64,000 nucleotides of DNA from Megaleporinus macrocephalus (Eukaryota > Chordata > Actinopteri > Characiformes > Anostomidae): the NCBI GenBank assembly GCA_021613375.1, contig CM038710.1, positions 26,176,763 through 26,240,762 on the forward strand, given 5' to 3'. Below, one piece after another: positions 1 through 11,310 of the stretch (position 1 is the first letter of the stretch; every line of letters begins with the position of its first letter). The notes under the pieces are model-generated. The model was not told the DNA's origin. It searched no databases and saw only the letters and a list, made by a program, of their open reading frames with translations. The position numbers and the translations under genes are program-made.

Positions 1-730
1 GTAAAATGTAAAACGTGTTATTGATTTGTTTGGTCAGAGTAACAATAAAAGACATCTGAAATGTGTGTTATATTGCTATTCAAATGACTTAATGTGACCC
101 TAATGAAAAACATAAATAAATAAATAATGGTTTTATGGTTATATCATATTCTTGAAATATTTAAATAAACAAATAAATAAATTTACATCTTTGGGAAAAC
201 ACATTATTAGCAAAAATATTAACAGAATTAAGGCAAAAAATGTCTCTGCATTGAGGTGCTAATGAATACATCTGAGTGTTGACAGCAGTCCTGGCCTATA
301 AAGCCATCAGCATACAACACCCATGCTTTCCTCTGTTCTGCGTATGTTGATATGTATGCGCTGCACTCTTTTACGTTCTCACTTTTTTCGACGTAAGCAC
401 TGCCTAAAATCACCACTTAGGGCTCTGCTCAGGAGGCGCCTTTGAACAGTTTTCATCAGTCTCCATGTCTGAAACACTCGCTCCCCACATCTCACCTTCC
501 TCGCCCCCCAAACTCCTCCATACCGGTCCCATCTTTCAGTCCGCTTTGATCCTGCGCTTCGCTTGCTCGCCCCCCCTCCCTGTGCTGGAATTGGTTTGAT
601 GTAGGACAGAGCTGCCTGCACAGAAGGATGAGCATGCAGCAAGCCTCGCACTGACTGTAGGAGATTCATGTTTTATTTACCTCAGCTCTGAGACAGCACT
701 CCAGCCCTGCCACTGCAGTGACAAATGTAC

Positions 731-780
731 CACTCTCTCTCTCTCTCTCTCTCTCTCCTCTACTCTCTCTCTCTCTCTTC
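731..780. repeat. (CT)n microsatellite
   Basis: Two runs of CT dinucleotides are separated by a short CTCCTCTA interruption. It lies inside an intron, far from any splice site seen here. Confidence 0.9.
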
Positions 781-1721
781 CCCGTATGCCGTTAGCACAA
801 ATGCTAATATTCTCTTATACGCTCCAGTCTTCGTGCTGAAGCTCCTGTTGGAAAGGAAATGGTTGAGAATGCATTGATGTCAGCGTGCCTGCTGACTGGA
901 GACAGCGGCGTAACTAGCAGCAGTGCTGACGGGGAAATCTCACTAGAGCCAGCAGAACGAAGAGGGCCTGTAGCAACTGGGCCTCCTAACATCGTTATAT
1001 CACTACTTATGTCATTTTACACCCATGACTCCTGGGTGGCTATGGTAACTTGAAACGTGGCTACAGAGAGTTAAGGCCTCGGGGAACCTAAACCTGTGTT
1101 TTCTTTCTAATGGAGTTCATTTTGTTCCTCTGGGCTACCATATACATGTACACAGAACACCTTCACAATGTCTCAGGCTGTATTTCACCATATTTCTCTG
1201 TAAACTGGCTGATCTTAATCTTGGTTAACGGTTTGATAAGCATTTCCTAACCAGTCACCAGGATGATGTGTCTTGTCCTGTACACAAAAAACGTTCGAGA
1301 CCAAGTTAGAGAAACTAAGTGAGCTAAAGCTGACCCATAATAACCAAAACTAACAAGCTAGACCACCTTTATTTTTAGCCTTACACAAACATTGTTTGTT
1401 TGTTCCTTCGTGCATTGCTTTGTCCAGTTGTTCATTCGTCCATATTTCCATGTGTATGTCTGTTTACCAGTGACTTTGTTTTATCCAGTTATAGTCACAT
1501 TAAGCTGGATAATGATTTTAGTTCTGTGTGAGTGGTGGCGCAGGCTTAAAGAGCTTTCAGTCAAGCTGCTCATTAGCCACGCCCACATAGTTCATAGATA
1601 GGTCTGGTCAGTGTTATTTTTAAGCCAAGGTTTATCATATTTCTGTATTATATTCTTCATTCGGGCTTTGCTGGATATTTAATATAACAAGTTTATAGCT
1701 TCATACAAACATTTTTTTGAT

Positions 1722-1789
1722 AAAATTACATAAATTAAACTTCTACTACTGTAAGACTTTGGCGAAAAAAGTTTAATTTATGTAATTTT
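1722..1789. repeat. Perfect 21-base inverted repeat (hairpin)
   Basis: The arm at 1722-1742 (AAAATTACATAAATTAAACT plus T) is exactly reverse-complementary to 1769-1789, with a 26-base loop between them. The stem is AT-rich. It could be the remnant of a small fold-back element or a replication template-switch product; nothing identifies a family. Confidence 0.8.
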
Positions 1790-2595
1790 CCACTTTCCTC
1801 AGATATGATCAGCCACAACATGTTTGGTGTCCAGTATTTAGGGCTGAAACAGCAAAGCTAATGATGCTAACAAACACTTAAAGTTAATAGTCTCAGTCTG
1901 CTGAAACAGCATCCAGCTTTTCATTACATTTGTGCAGACTTGTCTATGTAGTTTGTCTTATTGTGAACTATTAAAATAAAGAAAATCTTACTGTGTAGCT
2001 GAAAGCAGTGGGCACTTACTTTAAACAACAGGTTTTGTGCCAAATCTGACTCCCCTCTATATAGACGATAGACAACATTTGTCTTTTCTGATGTTTCTGT
2101 TTATCAACTCAATCTTTTGTAAAAATAGTCCAAGTGTAACAGTTCATTCAGAAAAGAAACAACAGGAACAATCATGTTTCTAATTGATTGTTGTGTCTAT
2201 GCACCTGCGGGCTGAATGGAAATTAGAATTCAGCACCTGTGGCTGTCTGCAATGTTCAGCTACACAATGAAATCCTGTTCATGTTTAGTAAGTCACAGTC
2301 TGTTCTTCACCACAACCACAAATCTCTATGACCTTAATGAAGACCTTGACGCGGTTTTAGTGCCTTGAGAGAAATTTTGGGGACGTGTTTCTAGATTTGG
2401 GTGATTTTTGACTTCTAGTAGTTGGCTTCTGTTGAGTTTTAGCAACGTTAGCATTGTAGCTCCAAACTAAACCACAGAAGCCACATTTGAACATCAAACA
2501 TAAGTTGCCTAATCGGCTACAACTAAGGTAAGAGGGAAATAGGGTAAATTAGATTTTTTTTATTTATATTGCCATTCATTTAAAAAACAGACTAG

Positions 2596-2661
2596 CCTGT
2601 CCATGCACCACCAAGGCATTCATTTGTAGCAAACTGAATGCCTTGGTGGTGCATGGACAGG
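2596..2661. repeat. Perfect 27-base inverted repeat with 12-base loop
   Basis: The arm 2596-2622 begins CCTGTCCATGCACCACCAAG and is exactly reverse-complementary to 2635-2661. The loop TTTGTAGCAAAC can add a further TTG/CAA pairing after one mismatch. The whole hairpin is 66 bases, about the size of a pre-miRNA, but the stem has no bulge or mismatch, which is unusual for conserved miRNA precursors. A fold-back or template-switch origin is as likely. I do not recognise the stem sequence as a known miRNA. Confidence 0.85.
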
Positions 2662-2798
2662 TCTTACAAGTCTTACAGAATGTTGGTAGGAATCCCAAGT
2701 ACACAAAGTAATTTGAGTTTAAGTTTAAATTTACTACATTCAGTTCCAGTTTAAAATGCTATGTTACCAAGATTATGATTTTGTAGCTATCTGAAACT

Positions 2799-3105
2799 GG
2801 GGCTGTCGTGGCCTGAAGGATAGGGATCCGGTCTTGTCGCCGGTTCGATCCCCGGGATCCCCCAGGCCACGACTGAGGTGCCCTTGAGCAAGGCACCTAA
2901 CCCCAACTGCTCCCCGGGCCCCGTGGATAGGGCTGCCCACTGCTCCGGGCATGTGTGCTCACTGCCCCCTAGTGTGTTCACTAGTGTGTGTGTGTATATG
3001 CGGGTGTTTCACTGCACGGATGGGTTAAATGCGGAGGTCAAATTCTGCTGTGTGCAAAATCACATGTGGCTAATTTGAGTGTCAAAATTTTTTTCTCTAA
3101 AAAAT
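2799..3105 (+). mobile_element. tRNA-derived SINE, near full length
   Basis: A pol III-type head begins at about 2799 with an A-box-like TGGCCTGAAGG (2809-2819) and a good B box GGTTCGATCCC (2842-2852). The body has the fish-typical stretch CCTTGAGCAAGGCACCTAAC, followed by a TG-rich stretch and a tail with GATGGGTTAAATGCGGAGG, then an A/T-rich end. A second, inverted copy lies at 55641-55841. The head also folds back on itself: GTCGTGGCCTG (2805-2815) pairs with CAGGCCACGAC (2863-2873), and GGGATCC pairs with GGATCCC inside it. The 3' boundary is approximate. The reading frames crossing it are spurious. Confidence 0.85.
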
Positions 3106-3219
3106 TCTAAACTGGAAAAGAATGTGCCATCATGGTAACATTAGCTTGATAACATAACCAGAACAAGAACATAACAGTCTAACAAAGTTTGCTTCCCCAG
3201 CTCTTATGGCAGTTTAACT

Positions 3220-4477
3220 CTAGATTGTGAGGAGTGATCAAATGAATTGTAATTAATTGCTAAGTTATTCCCTGCCATTAAAAATGAGTTCCAGCCACTG
3301 CATTTCAGCCCTATCAAATGGCCTGCAAACATCATTTCAGTGATTATCTCATTAGCTCAGGAGAAAAGGTTAATGAGGACAAGACAGCTGATATCACGCT
3401 GTCATGCTGATTAGAGGAGCAGACTGGTTGCTTTAAAAGGACAGTGGTTCTTTAAAGTTTCCTTCTGTTAACCATGGTTACCTCCAAGGAAACACGTGCA
3501 GTCATCATTGCATTGCATCAAAAGTACTTTACAGGCAAGGACATTGCTGCTCATAAGATAGCACCCCAATCAACCATTTATCCAATCATCAAGAACTTCA
3601 GGGAGAGTAGTTCAGTTGCAATGAAGAAGGCTTCAGGGCTCCCAAGAAAGTCAAGCAAGCATCAAAACCATCTTTCAAAGAGGATGCAGCTCTGAGATTG
3701 GTCACCACAAGTGCAGAGCTTGCTCATGAATGGGCAGGTGTGAGTGCATCTGAATGCACAGTGAGATGAAGGCTTTTCGAGGATGGCTAGGTGTCAAGAA
3801 GGGCAGAAAAGAAGCCACTTCTTATCAAGAAAAAAACATCTAGTCCAGACTGACAAACTGGGAAAGACTGAGTAAAGTTATTTTATCTGATGAAGCCCCT
3901 TTTAGATTGTTTGGGACATCTGAAAAATGATTGCCTGTGTCATGCTAGGGGGTTGCTTCTCATCCAGGGGGGTGGGTTCGCTGATAATTTTACCTAAGAA
4001 CGCTGCCATGAATAAGGAATGATATCAAAACATCCTCCAAAACCAACTTCTCCCAAGGATCCAGGAGCAATTTGGAGATGAACAATGCTTTTCCCAGCAA
4101 AATGGAGCACCGTGTCACAAACAAAACATTGAAATTTCGGGTCCATGGCCAAGAAAACTCCCCAGATCTTAATACCATTAAGAACATGTGGTCAGTCCTT
4201 AAAAATAGGGTGGACAAACAAAAACCCAGAAACTGTGATCGTCTCCAAGCACTGATTAGGCAAGAATGGGTTGCCATTATTTAAGATTTTGCCCAGCAAG
4301 TCTTTGCTTAAACTGGATGTATTTGTTAATAAAAAATAAACGCATGTATGGAATGCTTCTAATTGTACTTCATTATACCATATAAACATCTGACAACAGG
4401 TTCTAAAAAAATGAGGCAGCAAACTCTGTGAAAACTAAAAATTTTGCCATTCTTAAAACTTTTGCCCCCGACGGTAC
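3220..4477 (+). pseudogene. Tc1/mariner transposase pseudogene, sense to grid2
   Basis: This is a decayed Tc1-like DNA transposon of a family common in teleosts. The transposase start is still readable at 3474 (MVTSKETRAVIIALHQK), followed by the paired helix-turn-helix region up to about 3695. The frame then breaks repeatedly. The C-terminal catalytic region is recognisable as SPDLNTIKNMWSVLKNRVDK within 4165-4230; the family normally has NPIEN in this third catalytic motif, so its catalytic acidic residue is replaced (IKN). The right end reads AAAACTTTTGCCCCCGACGG then TACA at about 4477. The left terminal repeat is not clear, and the left boundary is set from similarity to the family as I remember it. 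Several internal deletions shorten the coding part. It cannot encode an active enzyme. Confidence 0.88.
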
Positions 4478-4910
4478 ACGAAAAACATCATTTGTAATTA
4501 ATAAGGCACTTTTAATGTAGGTGCTACATTAAGTACTGCAGTTTCACATTGGGCTGGGTGGGATTGTTGCCAACGTTCCTTAGAGCTTGTCCATCGTTGC
4601 AACGCGTTCTATTTGTGGGCAGATAATGGGTGGGTCAATTACATTGTCATTAGGATTTTATTCAAGGTAATAAAGGGGGTCCGTTAGTTTCTTTTTACAC
4701 TGGGGCTCATAAAATCCCACTGTTACACCACTAACAGTCACATGATGGTTAATTGAAATGCTCTTTTGCCGTTTTATTAATGTGGGTCACGATGTATTTG
4801 TACTGAATACATACTCCCATTCTAATTTACCTTAATTCCTCTAAGCAGGTGGTGAAATCTGCATACTGGGGGTGAATATAACAGGTGTGACATTGTCTCT
4901 GCTTGTACAG
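4478..4910 (+). other. grid2 intron next to the first visible exon
   Basis: About 430 bases lie between the Tc1 right end and the exon. I see no repeat I can name. The last 20 bases form the acceptor pyrimidine tract. Confidence 0.6.
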
Positions 4911-5116
4911 ACATCCGCGGCATCCAGGACTTCCTGGATAAGTCATCCCAGCAAGGCATGGACGTGTCCCTGCAGAAGGTGGAGTCTAACATTAACATGA
5001 TGATCACTGGAATGTTCCGCACCATGAGGGTGGAGGAGTTACATCGCTACAGAGACACGCTGCGCAGAGCTGTTCTCTTCATGAGCCCCGCCAGTGCCAA
5101 GGCCTTCATTACAGAG
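4911..5116 (+). CDS. grid2: grid2 exon (probably exon 4), ATD segment
   Basis: This is an internal coding exon of the delta-2 glutamate receptor, a postsynaptic organiser at cerebellar parallel fibre-Purkinje cell synapses. It encodes 68 whole codons plus the last two bases of a split Asp codon (phase 1 entry) and ends in phase 0 after ITE. The reading [11 protein letters not shown], then [13 protein letters not shown], then RYRDTLRRA matches the middle of the GRID2 ATD as I recall it; GRID1 differs at many of these sites. The acceptor is a clean pyrimidine tract ending TTGTACAG. The donor is GAG|gtacaa, without G at +5, so it looks weak by consensus. No N-glycosylation sequon is visible. In the family this segment belongs to the bilobed LIVBP-like ATD that binds cerebellin. 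The paralogue call is sure; the exon number is from memory. Confidence 0.96.
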
Positions 5117-5240
5117 GTACAATGCACATGAATGCAAATACATAAAACATGTACTCACTCTTACACTACTGTTCTAAAGCTTGGAATCACTGTTTTTGAC
5201 TAGAGTAAAGCAGCTCTTTCGCTGGTATCTATGTAATTCT

Positions 5241-6568
5241 AATATCTTTTCGTGGAACAACACTAAAGATATGACACTTTGATACAATGTAAAATAGTCA
5301 GTGTACAGCTTGTAGAACAGTGTAAATTTGCTCTGCTTTCAAAATAACTCAACACACAGCCAAAATCACTGTCAACAAAAGTGAGCACAGCACTGCCTTA
5401 CCTATCTTGGGCATGGAGTTCACTAGACCTTTACAAGTTGCCACTGGAATCTCTTTCTACTGTTCCATGACAACATCACAGAACTGGTGGATGTTAGAGA
5501 CCTTCCACTCCTCCACCTTCTGTTTGAGGATACCCCACAGACGCTCAATGGGGTTTAGGTTTGGAGACATGTTTGGCCAGTCTAGCACCTCTACCCTCAG
5601 TTTCTTTAGCAAAGCAGAGGTCTTTATCATGTTGTAATACTGCTCTGCGGCCCAGTTTCCGAAGGGAGGGGATCATACTCTGCTTCAGTATGTCACAGTA
5701 TATGTTGGCATTCAGGTTCCCTCAATGAACTATAGCTCCCCAGAGCCAGCAGCACTCATACAGCCCCAAACTATGACACCCCCACCACCATGCTTGACTG
5801 TAGGTTAGACACACTTGTCTTTGTACTCCTCACCTGGTTGCCACCACACACGCTTAACACCATCTGAACCATCAGACCACAGGACGTGGTTCCAGTAATG
5901 CATGTGCTTAGTCTGCTTGTCTTTAGCAAACTGTTTACAAGCTTTCTTGTGCATCATCTTTAGAAGATGCTTCCTTCTGGGACGACAGCCATGAAGACCA
6001 GTTTGAGCACTGACAGGCTTTAACCTCTGCAGCAATGCTGGCAGCACTCATACATCTGTTTTCAAAAGCCAACCTCTGGATATGGCGATGAGCACGTACA
6101 CTCAACTTCTTTGGCCGACCATGGCGAGCCCTGTTCTGAGTGGAACCTGTCCTGTTTTCAGATTTTCAGAGAGTTCTTTGCCATGAGGTGCTATGTTGAA
6201 CTTCCAGTGACCAGTATGAGAGCGTGTGAGAGCGATAACACCAAATTTAACACACCTGCTCCCCCTTCACACCTGAGACCTAGTAACACTAACGAGTCAC
6301 ATGACACCGGGGAGAGAAAATGGCCAATGGTCACAATTTGGCCTGTTTCACTTAGGGGTGTACTCACTTTTGTTGCCAATGATTTAGACATTAATGGCTG
6401 TGTGTTGAGTTATTTTGAGGGAACAACAAATTTACACTGTTCTGCAAGCTGTACACTGACTACTTTACATTGTATCAAAGTGTCATATCTTCAGTGTTGT
6501 CCCATGAAAATATCTAATAACATATTTTCAAAAGTGTAAAAGTGTACTTACTTTTGTGAGATGCCGTA
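5241..6568 (-). pseudogene. Tc1-like transposon with long TIRs, transposase antisense
   Basis: This is a second, different Tc1 family copy, opposite to the gene. Long inverted repeats are visible: 5241-5386 matches the reverse complement of 6361-6515 over about 146 bases with scattered changes (shared CAACACTGAAGATATGACAC-type core). The right arm continues to about 6568 (TGAGATGCCGTA). The matching outer 70 or so bases of the left arm are missing. On the minus strand the frame at 5805-6047 reads the Tc1 stretch KKACKQFAKDKQ, then HYWNHVLWSDGSDGVKRVWW. The usual catalytic segment after WSD (ETKINLF-like) has been deleted. Other parts are split over several frames. The left end lies 124 bases past the exon donor at 5116. 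Confidence 0.92.
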
Positions 6569-9285
6569 TGTGTCAGTAAAAAAGCTGAATGATATAGAGA
6601 CGTTATAATAAAATGAACATCTAGAATGCCTTTTTTATTAATATCAGTTTTGCTAAATGAAGACGTATTATGAAATGTCACCTATGGACTGTGAGCAGCT
6701 ACGACCTTTTCAGGGAGCAATACGAACATGAGTTGAACTTTATTCTGTACAATTAAATTTTTTCTTATATTGCAGTCATTAGGAAGACAGTCTCTATATG
6801 TTCAGTAGTCAACAAGGTCTCAGCATATCTGGAACATCTTCAGGTCTGTTAGAAAGTCCAAGTTGGTCCTCATGAAGTTGCCTGAGAGAATGCCAAAGTA
6901 AAGTTTATATGAAAGACAGGGCTACTTTTTAATATCTCTAAATTATAAGATCAGTCACATGTCATGGGGGCTTAAGACCGTGCCCCTTTGCCCTCACTCT
7001 GGAAATAGAGCTTGTGGGTTAGCATGGATACTGCAAGAGTCATCACTCTTAAATGCAACCTGTGGTTGTTGTACCAACCTAAGTAACTCCAACCTGGCAC
7101 GAGTCAGCACAGTGACCACTGATAATCACTTTAGGACAGCCTCACATTACAAAATGTGGTTATTTTAAACAGTGACCAAACACACTGTCGACAATAAGAA
7201 GTGTTCATTACTTTCTAGAAGTTTTCAATATTGCTAATCTTATAATACATCATACAAAAGGACTTACATAGTACATGAACATCATTTTACTTATTATGGG
7301 CAGTGATTCCAAACTTTGGAAGGCACACCGCGTACATGCACATTATTAAACCCCTCAAAGACGTTTCTCTATTTCCATTTTACAAACTTGATTTGGTAGA
7401 ATTTGTATTGCTTTGCTCTCTTGGATCTTTCTTCAGGGAACCAGACTGTCTAAGTCCTCACATAATGTAGAAGTACAGGTTTCGAGTTGCAGTGTTTTCA
7501 TTTTAATTTCATACTTTTCAAGATTTTGAATGCTTTTATAGCTGTATACTCATTTGTCCATGACGTTAGGGGCTGCACAATATTCCTTTTTTTGCTGCTT
7601 TGTGAGTTTTGCTCGCAGAGACTCATTGTTCGCTGAAATGAGCGAGTCTGTCATTTTAATTGAAACATGTCTTGCCCATGTTCTGATTGGCAATATATGT
7701 AAAGAAGCCATTTAATGGTTTTCCTTTCTGCGATAGCTCTCGCTGGGAATTAAACCATGCAGCATTGCTTAATCTCACATGCTATTCTCATTCTCCTTTA
7801 ATTAAAAATCTTCTGTGAAAAGCAATCAAAATCCAATTCTGCCGGCGTGCCGAATAGGAGGCGACTGTCAATTGTGGATGGGGCTCCCACGGGCTGCGGT
7901 AATGACTCTATGGCCTGAGGTCTCTCCATGATGAACGCAAGGTTGACTGGAAGAACCTCGCGCTTTAAGCTTTTCTTTATTCTGCTGGGAAAAAGGTTAG
8001 ACCGAGGCTTTGTTGTTTTTCTTAATTGCCTTAGTGTGTAATTATGGGGAGAACGTTTCCACGACAGTGTGTTTTGCGCTATCGTGCCTTGGCGAAGCCC
8101 TTATGGCACGGAGCTCCTCATCCCTATACTGAGAGGGTTTATGGAGAGAGAGCATGTTGCGCTGTTTGTAAACACCGCATTATGCGCTAAACGTGTGATG
8201 AATGGGAGAGTGACATTTGCGGCCTCGTTGTTGCCCCTTGACTGCGCGCAGTGGATATAGTCTGGGCTCCATTGCCACAGCAGGAAGGGCTATTAAACAT
8301 CTGTTAGCTCTGCGAGCTAGCACCCGTTTCATTCCTCAGTCTGCACATTCAGTGGCGTGCCATTTCAGTCTGTGCGGGAATATTCACATAAAACCCGCTT
8401 CATGTGCCTATTTTGGCTTATTTAAACCCTCTGTCTGCTTAGCGAGGTAGGTTTTATGGGTAATGAGGGACGCTCTCTTTAAAGCCCCTGTCAGGAGCTG
8501 TTGAAACCTTTCCATCGCTGCCCAGGAATAGCCTTAAAGTTGCTGACATAGGCCACCGGTAAATGTATATAATGCATGTTTGTCCATATTTTGCTGTCGG
8601 AGTTGAGGCATTACCGCTCATTACTGTACTTTGAAAGCCTCTGTTGTTACAGTGCAGTTAGTCAAAGCCGCTTTGGCCGCTGCAGTGATCCTAATTGGAG
8701 TTTAGAAGGTTTTGTAGAAGGTTTTTCAACTCATTTCAGGCAGCATACACACACTATACTAAGCTGCTTCTTCTCGCACTGGTCTTCTTCTGGGGAGCAG
8801 TGCTGGATAGTAACAGACTCAAGTATTCTGCATTATGTAATCTGATTACTTGTAATAGAAGTAGGGTGCCTTTTGAAAGTATGCTTAACCAGATCACAGT
8901 TTTTGGGGATTAGGAAGTATGTTAGGTAATGTAAGCCTGTTCAGTTGCTGAGCCCAAAAACAGAATAATGGCTATGTCACTACGACTGATAACAGTTTGG
9001 GAAGAGTGGAGCACAAAGTAATAAGGCTGTTTAATGTAGTTAAACTAGTTCCAGTAGGATAAGTATGCTTTTTGTCATGTTATCACATCCCCCATACCAA
9101 GGTCATATGGGAATGGTGACAGCAATTGGACAGATATGAGTTTTCTTGAGTTTTATGAGTTATACTCTGAAGCCAATATTAGCCAATATTAATATAAACG
9201 TTTGGGTGCCTCCAGTCAAATAAAGTGGGAATAAATTAACAAGTCATCTCCAAAGAAAACACAGAAAGCACATTTAACCTAAAAT
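6569..9285. other. Repeat-poor intron stretch
   Basis: I see no mobile element I can classify. A short inverted match to 5169-5184 (TTGGAATCACTG core) occurs near 7306-7322 (CAGTGATTCCAAACTTT) and may be the relic of an older element split by the Tc1 insertion. About 7800-8560 is more GC-balanced and free of simple repeats, the sort of composition seen in conserved non-coding elements; conservation cannot be judged from one sequence. Confidence 0.4.
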
Positions 9286-9420
9286 TAGGGTTGTGCGATA
9301 TTGACAAAAAATGATATCTCGATATTTTCTGTAATTTTGTCTATAAACAATTTTTTGCATTATTTAAAAATGTGTTATATTAAAGTGTTATATTTTACTA
9401 GCTTGTACTTCTGAAAGGAT

Positions 9421-9486
9421 CCATCCGTTATCTTCCACTTTATTCCGCTAGTCAGGGTCACGGCGGGGACTGGAGCCAAACCTAGC
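9421..9486. repeat. Fragment of a common fish interspersed repeat
   Basis: The stretch ATCCGTTATCTTCCACTTTA followed by GTCAGGGTCACGGCGGGGAC and TGGAGCC resembles one end of a widespread fish repeat; a related piece ends at 11690-11785 in (ATGA)n. Class not determined. Confidence 0.5.
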
Positions 9487-9651
9487 TTCATCAGGCAAAG
9501 GCACTTTTTTAATAAATGAATCCACTGACGTTTGCTGAGTGTGTGTTTTGCCAGACATGTTAGCTGTTTTAGGTTTGTCTTGGATGGTGCACTCCTGAAG
9601 CACTTCACACTTCTCATACTGTACGGTGGTTTGTTCAGAGATGATAGAACA

Positions 9652-10368
9652 GGGGTGCGTTTCCCGATAACAGTTGATCTTAGTGGTTTACAAACAACTT
9701 TAAGAACCAAATAACTTTAAGAACCCCAATTTTGCGAGTGTTTCAAGTAGCTCTTTGTTGACTCCGCACCCCCACATCAGCGCTGAATAGGCATTGGCAG
9801 TCGAAAACTGAACCTCTGATTTATATAGGTTTCCTCATTATTACCGTTATGTAAACAATTATAATAAAAACAACAAATAAGTATTTACATTACTTTTATC
9901 TAAAAATAATCTATAAATAAAAACATTCCACTTGCAGTTGTTGTTTACAGTATACCTATAAATAGGCACACAATTAACCTTTCAGTCAGTCAGGAAACAC
10001 GGCAAACTGGCCACGCAAATGAATTTTTTCCCAGGATGAACTAAAGCTCAATGCTTGAAGAAACAGAGAAAAAACAAAACATACTATTTTCCAAAGTTCT
10101 ACTAATAAGGATAAAAAGCAGAAATGGGAGGAGCCAGATTATAAATTCCTGTAGTGTTCATCACATACGCACCATTGTAGTTACCATGCACAGAACAATG
10201 CGTTATGAAAGAATGATTAGCCGCCTCTTTCGTTTTTGAGACTTACAGAGTTACGTTACGAAGAAGTGGGTCAGACTACTCTTACGTTCTCTTACCAATT
10301 TTAAGAATGTTTTTAAGTATGAAGTTATGAAGTACTTAGCGTTAAGAACGTTTTAGGAAATGCACCCC
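9652..10368. mobile_element. Non-autonomous DNA element with GGGGTGCGTTTCCC ends
   Basis: The left end GGGGTGCGTTTCCCGATAAC and the right end GGAAATGCACCCC are imperfect inverted repeats 717 bases apart, each followed inwards by AAGAAC/GTTCTTA-type subterminal motifs. This pair of ends is typical of an abundant fish DNA-transposon derivative. No clear target duplication is visible, so the superfamily is left open. No transposase frame remains inside. Confidence 0.6.
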
Positions 10369-10588
10369 AGGTTAGTTGTTGAGCGATCTTTAACGGCAAC
10401 CGCTTTCTTACAACGTCTTCAAACTGCCGTGTTCTGAGCTACGCAGTCTTCACGTGAGTAAAGATGATCCTCGCCTAGTAACGAAATCTAAGGGCGGTAG
10501 ACTGTGAGGCTGACGATGTCTGAATTTCCTCCCTTGGCGCAGTGTGTTCACTTATTTTCAGCTTTACGTGTGTTGTTTAGGTGGCTAT

Positions 10589-10628
10589 GCTAGCTTTAGC
10601 CTTTGCTAGCTCTAGCCTATGCTAGCAC
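10589..10628. repeat. Short 16-base tandem repeat
   Basis: GCTAGCTTTAGCCTTT is followed at once by GCTAGCTCTAGCCTAT and then GCTAGCAC, giving about two and a half imperfect copies. Confidence 0.75.
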
Positions 10629-10817
10629 ACAATATGGGCACTCTCAATGTCCACTTGCAGCAGTCTGTAATAAAGCACGTGAAGTCGAGGCACTTTGTTG
10701 CACAACTACTGTTTTTTGCTGTATTGAATATTGTGGAGACAAATTCATGTAGAATGTGATGAAGTTTTCTGAAAATTGAATTTTAAAGTGTTCCTTGTGG
10801 AGGATCTTAACTTAAGA

Positions 10818-11310
10818 GATAAGATAATCCTTTATTAGTCCCACAGTGGGGGAAATTCACCGTGTTACAGCAGCAAAGGAATAACAAGGCACTCAGTACA
10901 AAAAATAGATAAACAGTACAGTATATACAATATAAATAATAAAAAATCAAGAAATCTTAAGATTGTATTTACAAATAATTGCACTCTGCTTCTTAAAGGC
11001 ACAGGGGGAATAGAAAAATATTGCACATTGTTACACTGAAAAACTTCTATTTTCTGTAAGTGTGTAGTGTTTAAGTGTTTGTGTATATAGTGCGCTGTGC
11101 ATATGTGGTCTGCTGGGAGCAGCGCTGGTTGTAGAGTCTAGCAGCAGCAGGAAGAAAGGACCTGAGATACTGCTTCTTCACACACTTGGGGTGAAACAGC
11201 CTGTAGCTGCCCAGTGCTGCCAGAGTCTTATGCATGGGGTGAGAGTCATTCTCCAGCATGGATGCCAGCTTGGCTAATATCCTCCTGTCTCCTACCACCT
11301 GCACTGGGTC
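10818..11310 (-). mobile_element. LINE 3' end with C-terminal ORF2 fragment
   Basis: Read on the minus strand, the element ends in the AATAAAGGATTATCTTATCT stretch with short terminal repeats at about 10818. Upstream of it the frame at 11071-11304 contains DRRILAKLASMLENDSHPMH, then YLRSFLPAAARLYNQ. That pattern (ENDSHP, then RSFLP-AARLYN) is the region after the reverse transcriptase domain in fish non-LTR retrotransposons of the L2/Rex type. The copy is strongly 5'-truncated, as LINE insertions usually are, and lies antisense to grid2. Confidence 0.8.

Larger units (their letters stand above)
1..2595 (+). other. grid2 intron, upstream part
   Basis: This is intron sequence before the first visible exon. 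It is AT-rich and without a convincing reading frame. It contains a CT microsatellite near 731-780 and a perfect 21-base inverted repeat at 1722-1789. The rest shows nothing I can classify. The open frames of 60-96 codons here lack family resemblance and behave as chance frames. Confidence 0.7.

Noticed and set aside
6111..6539. 142-codon plus-strand frame
   Set aside because: It is the opposite strand of the antisense Tc1 copy and its terminal repeat.
9290..9350. hAT-like start GGGTTGTGCGATATTGAC
   Set aside because: Only one end resembles the 63175 and 63587 elements; no partner end found, so no element was called.
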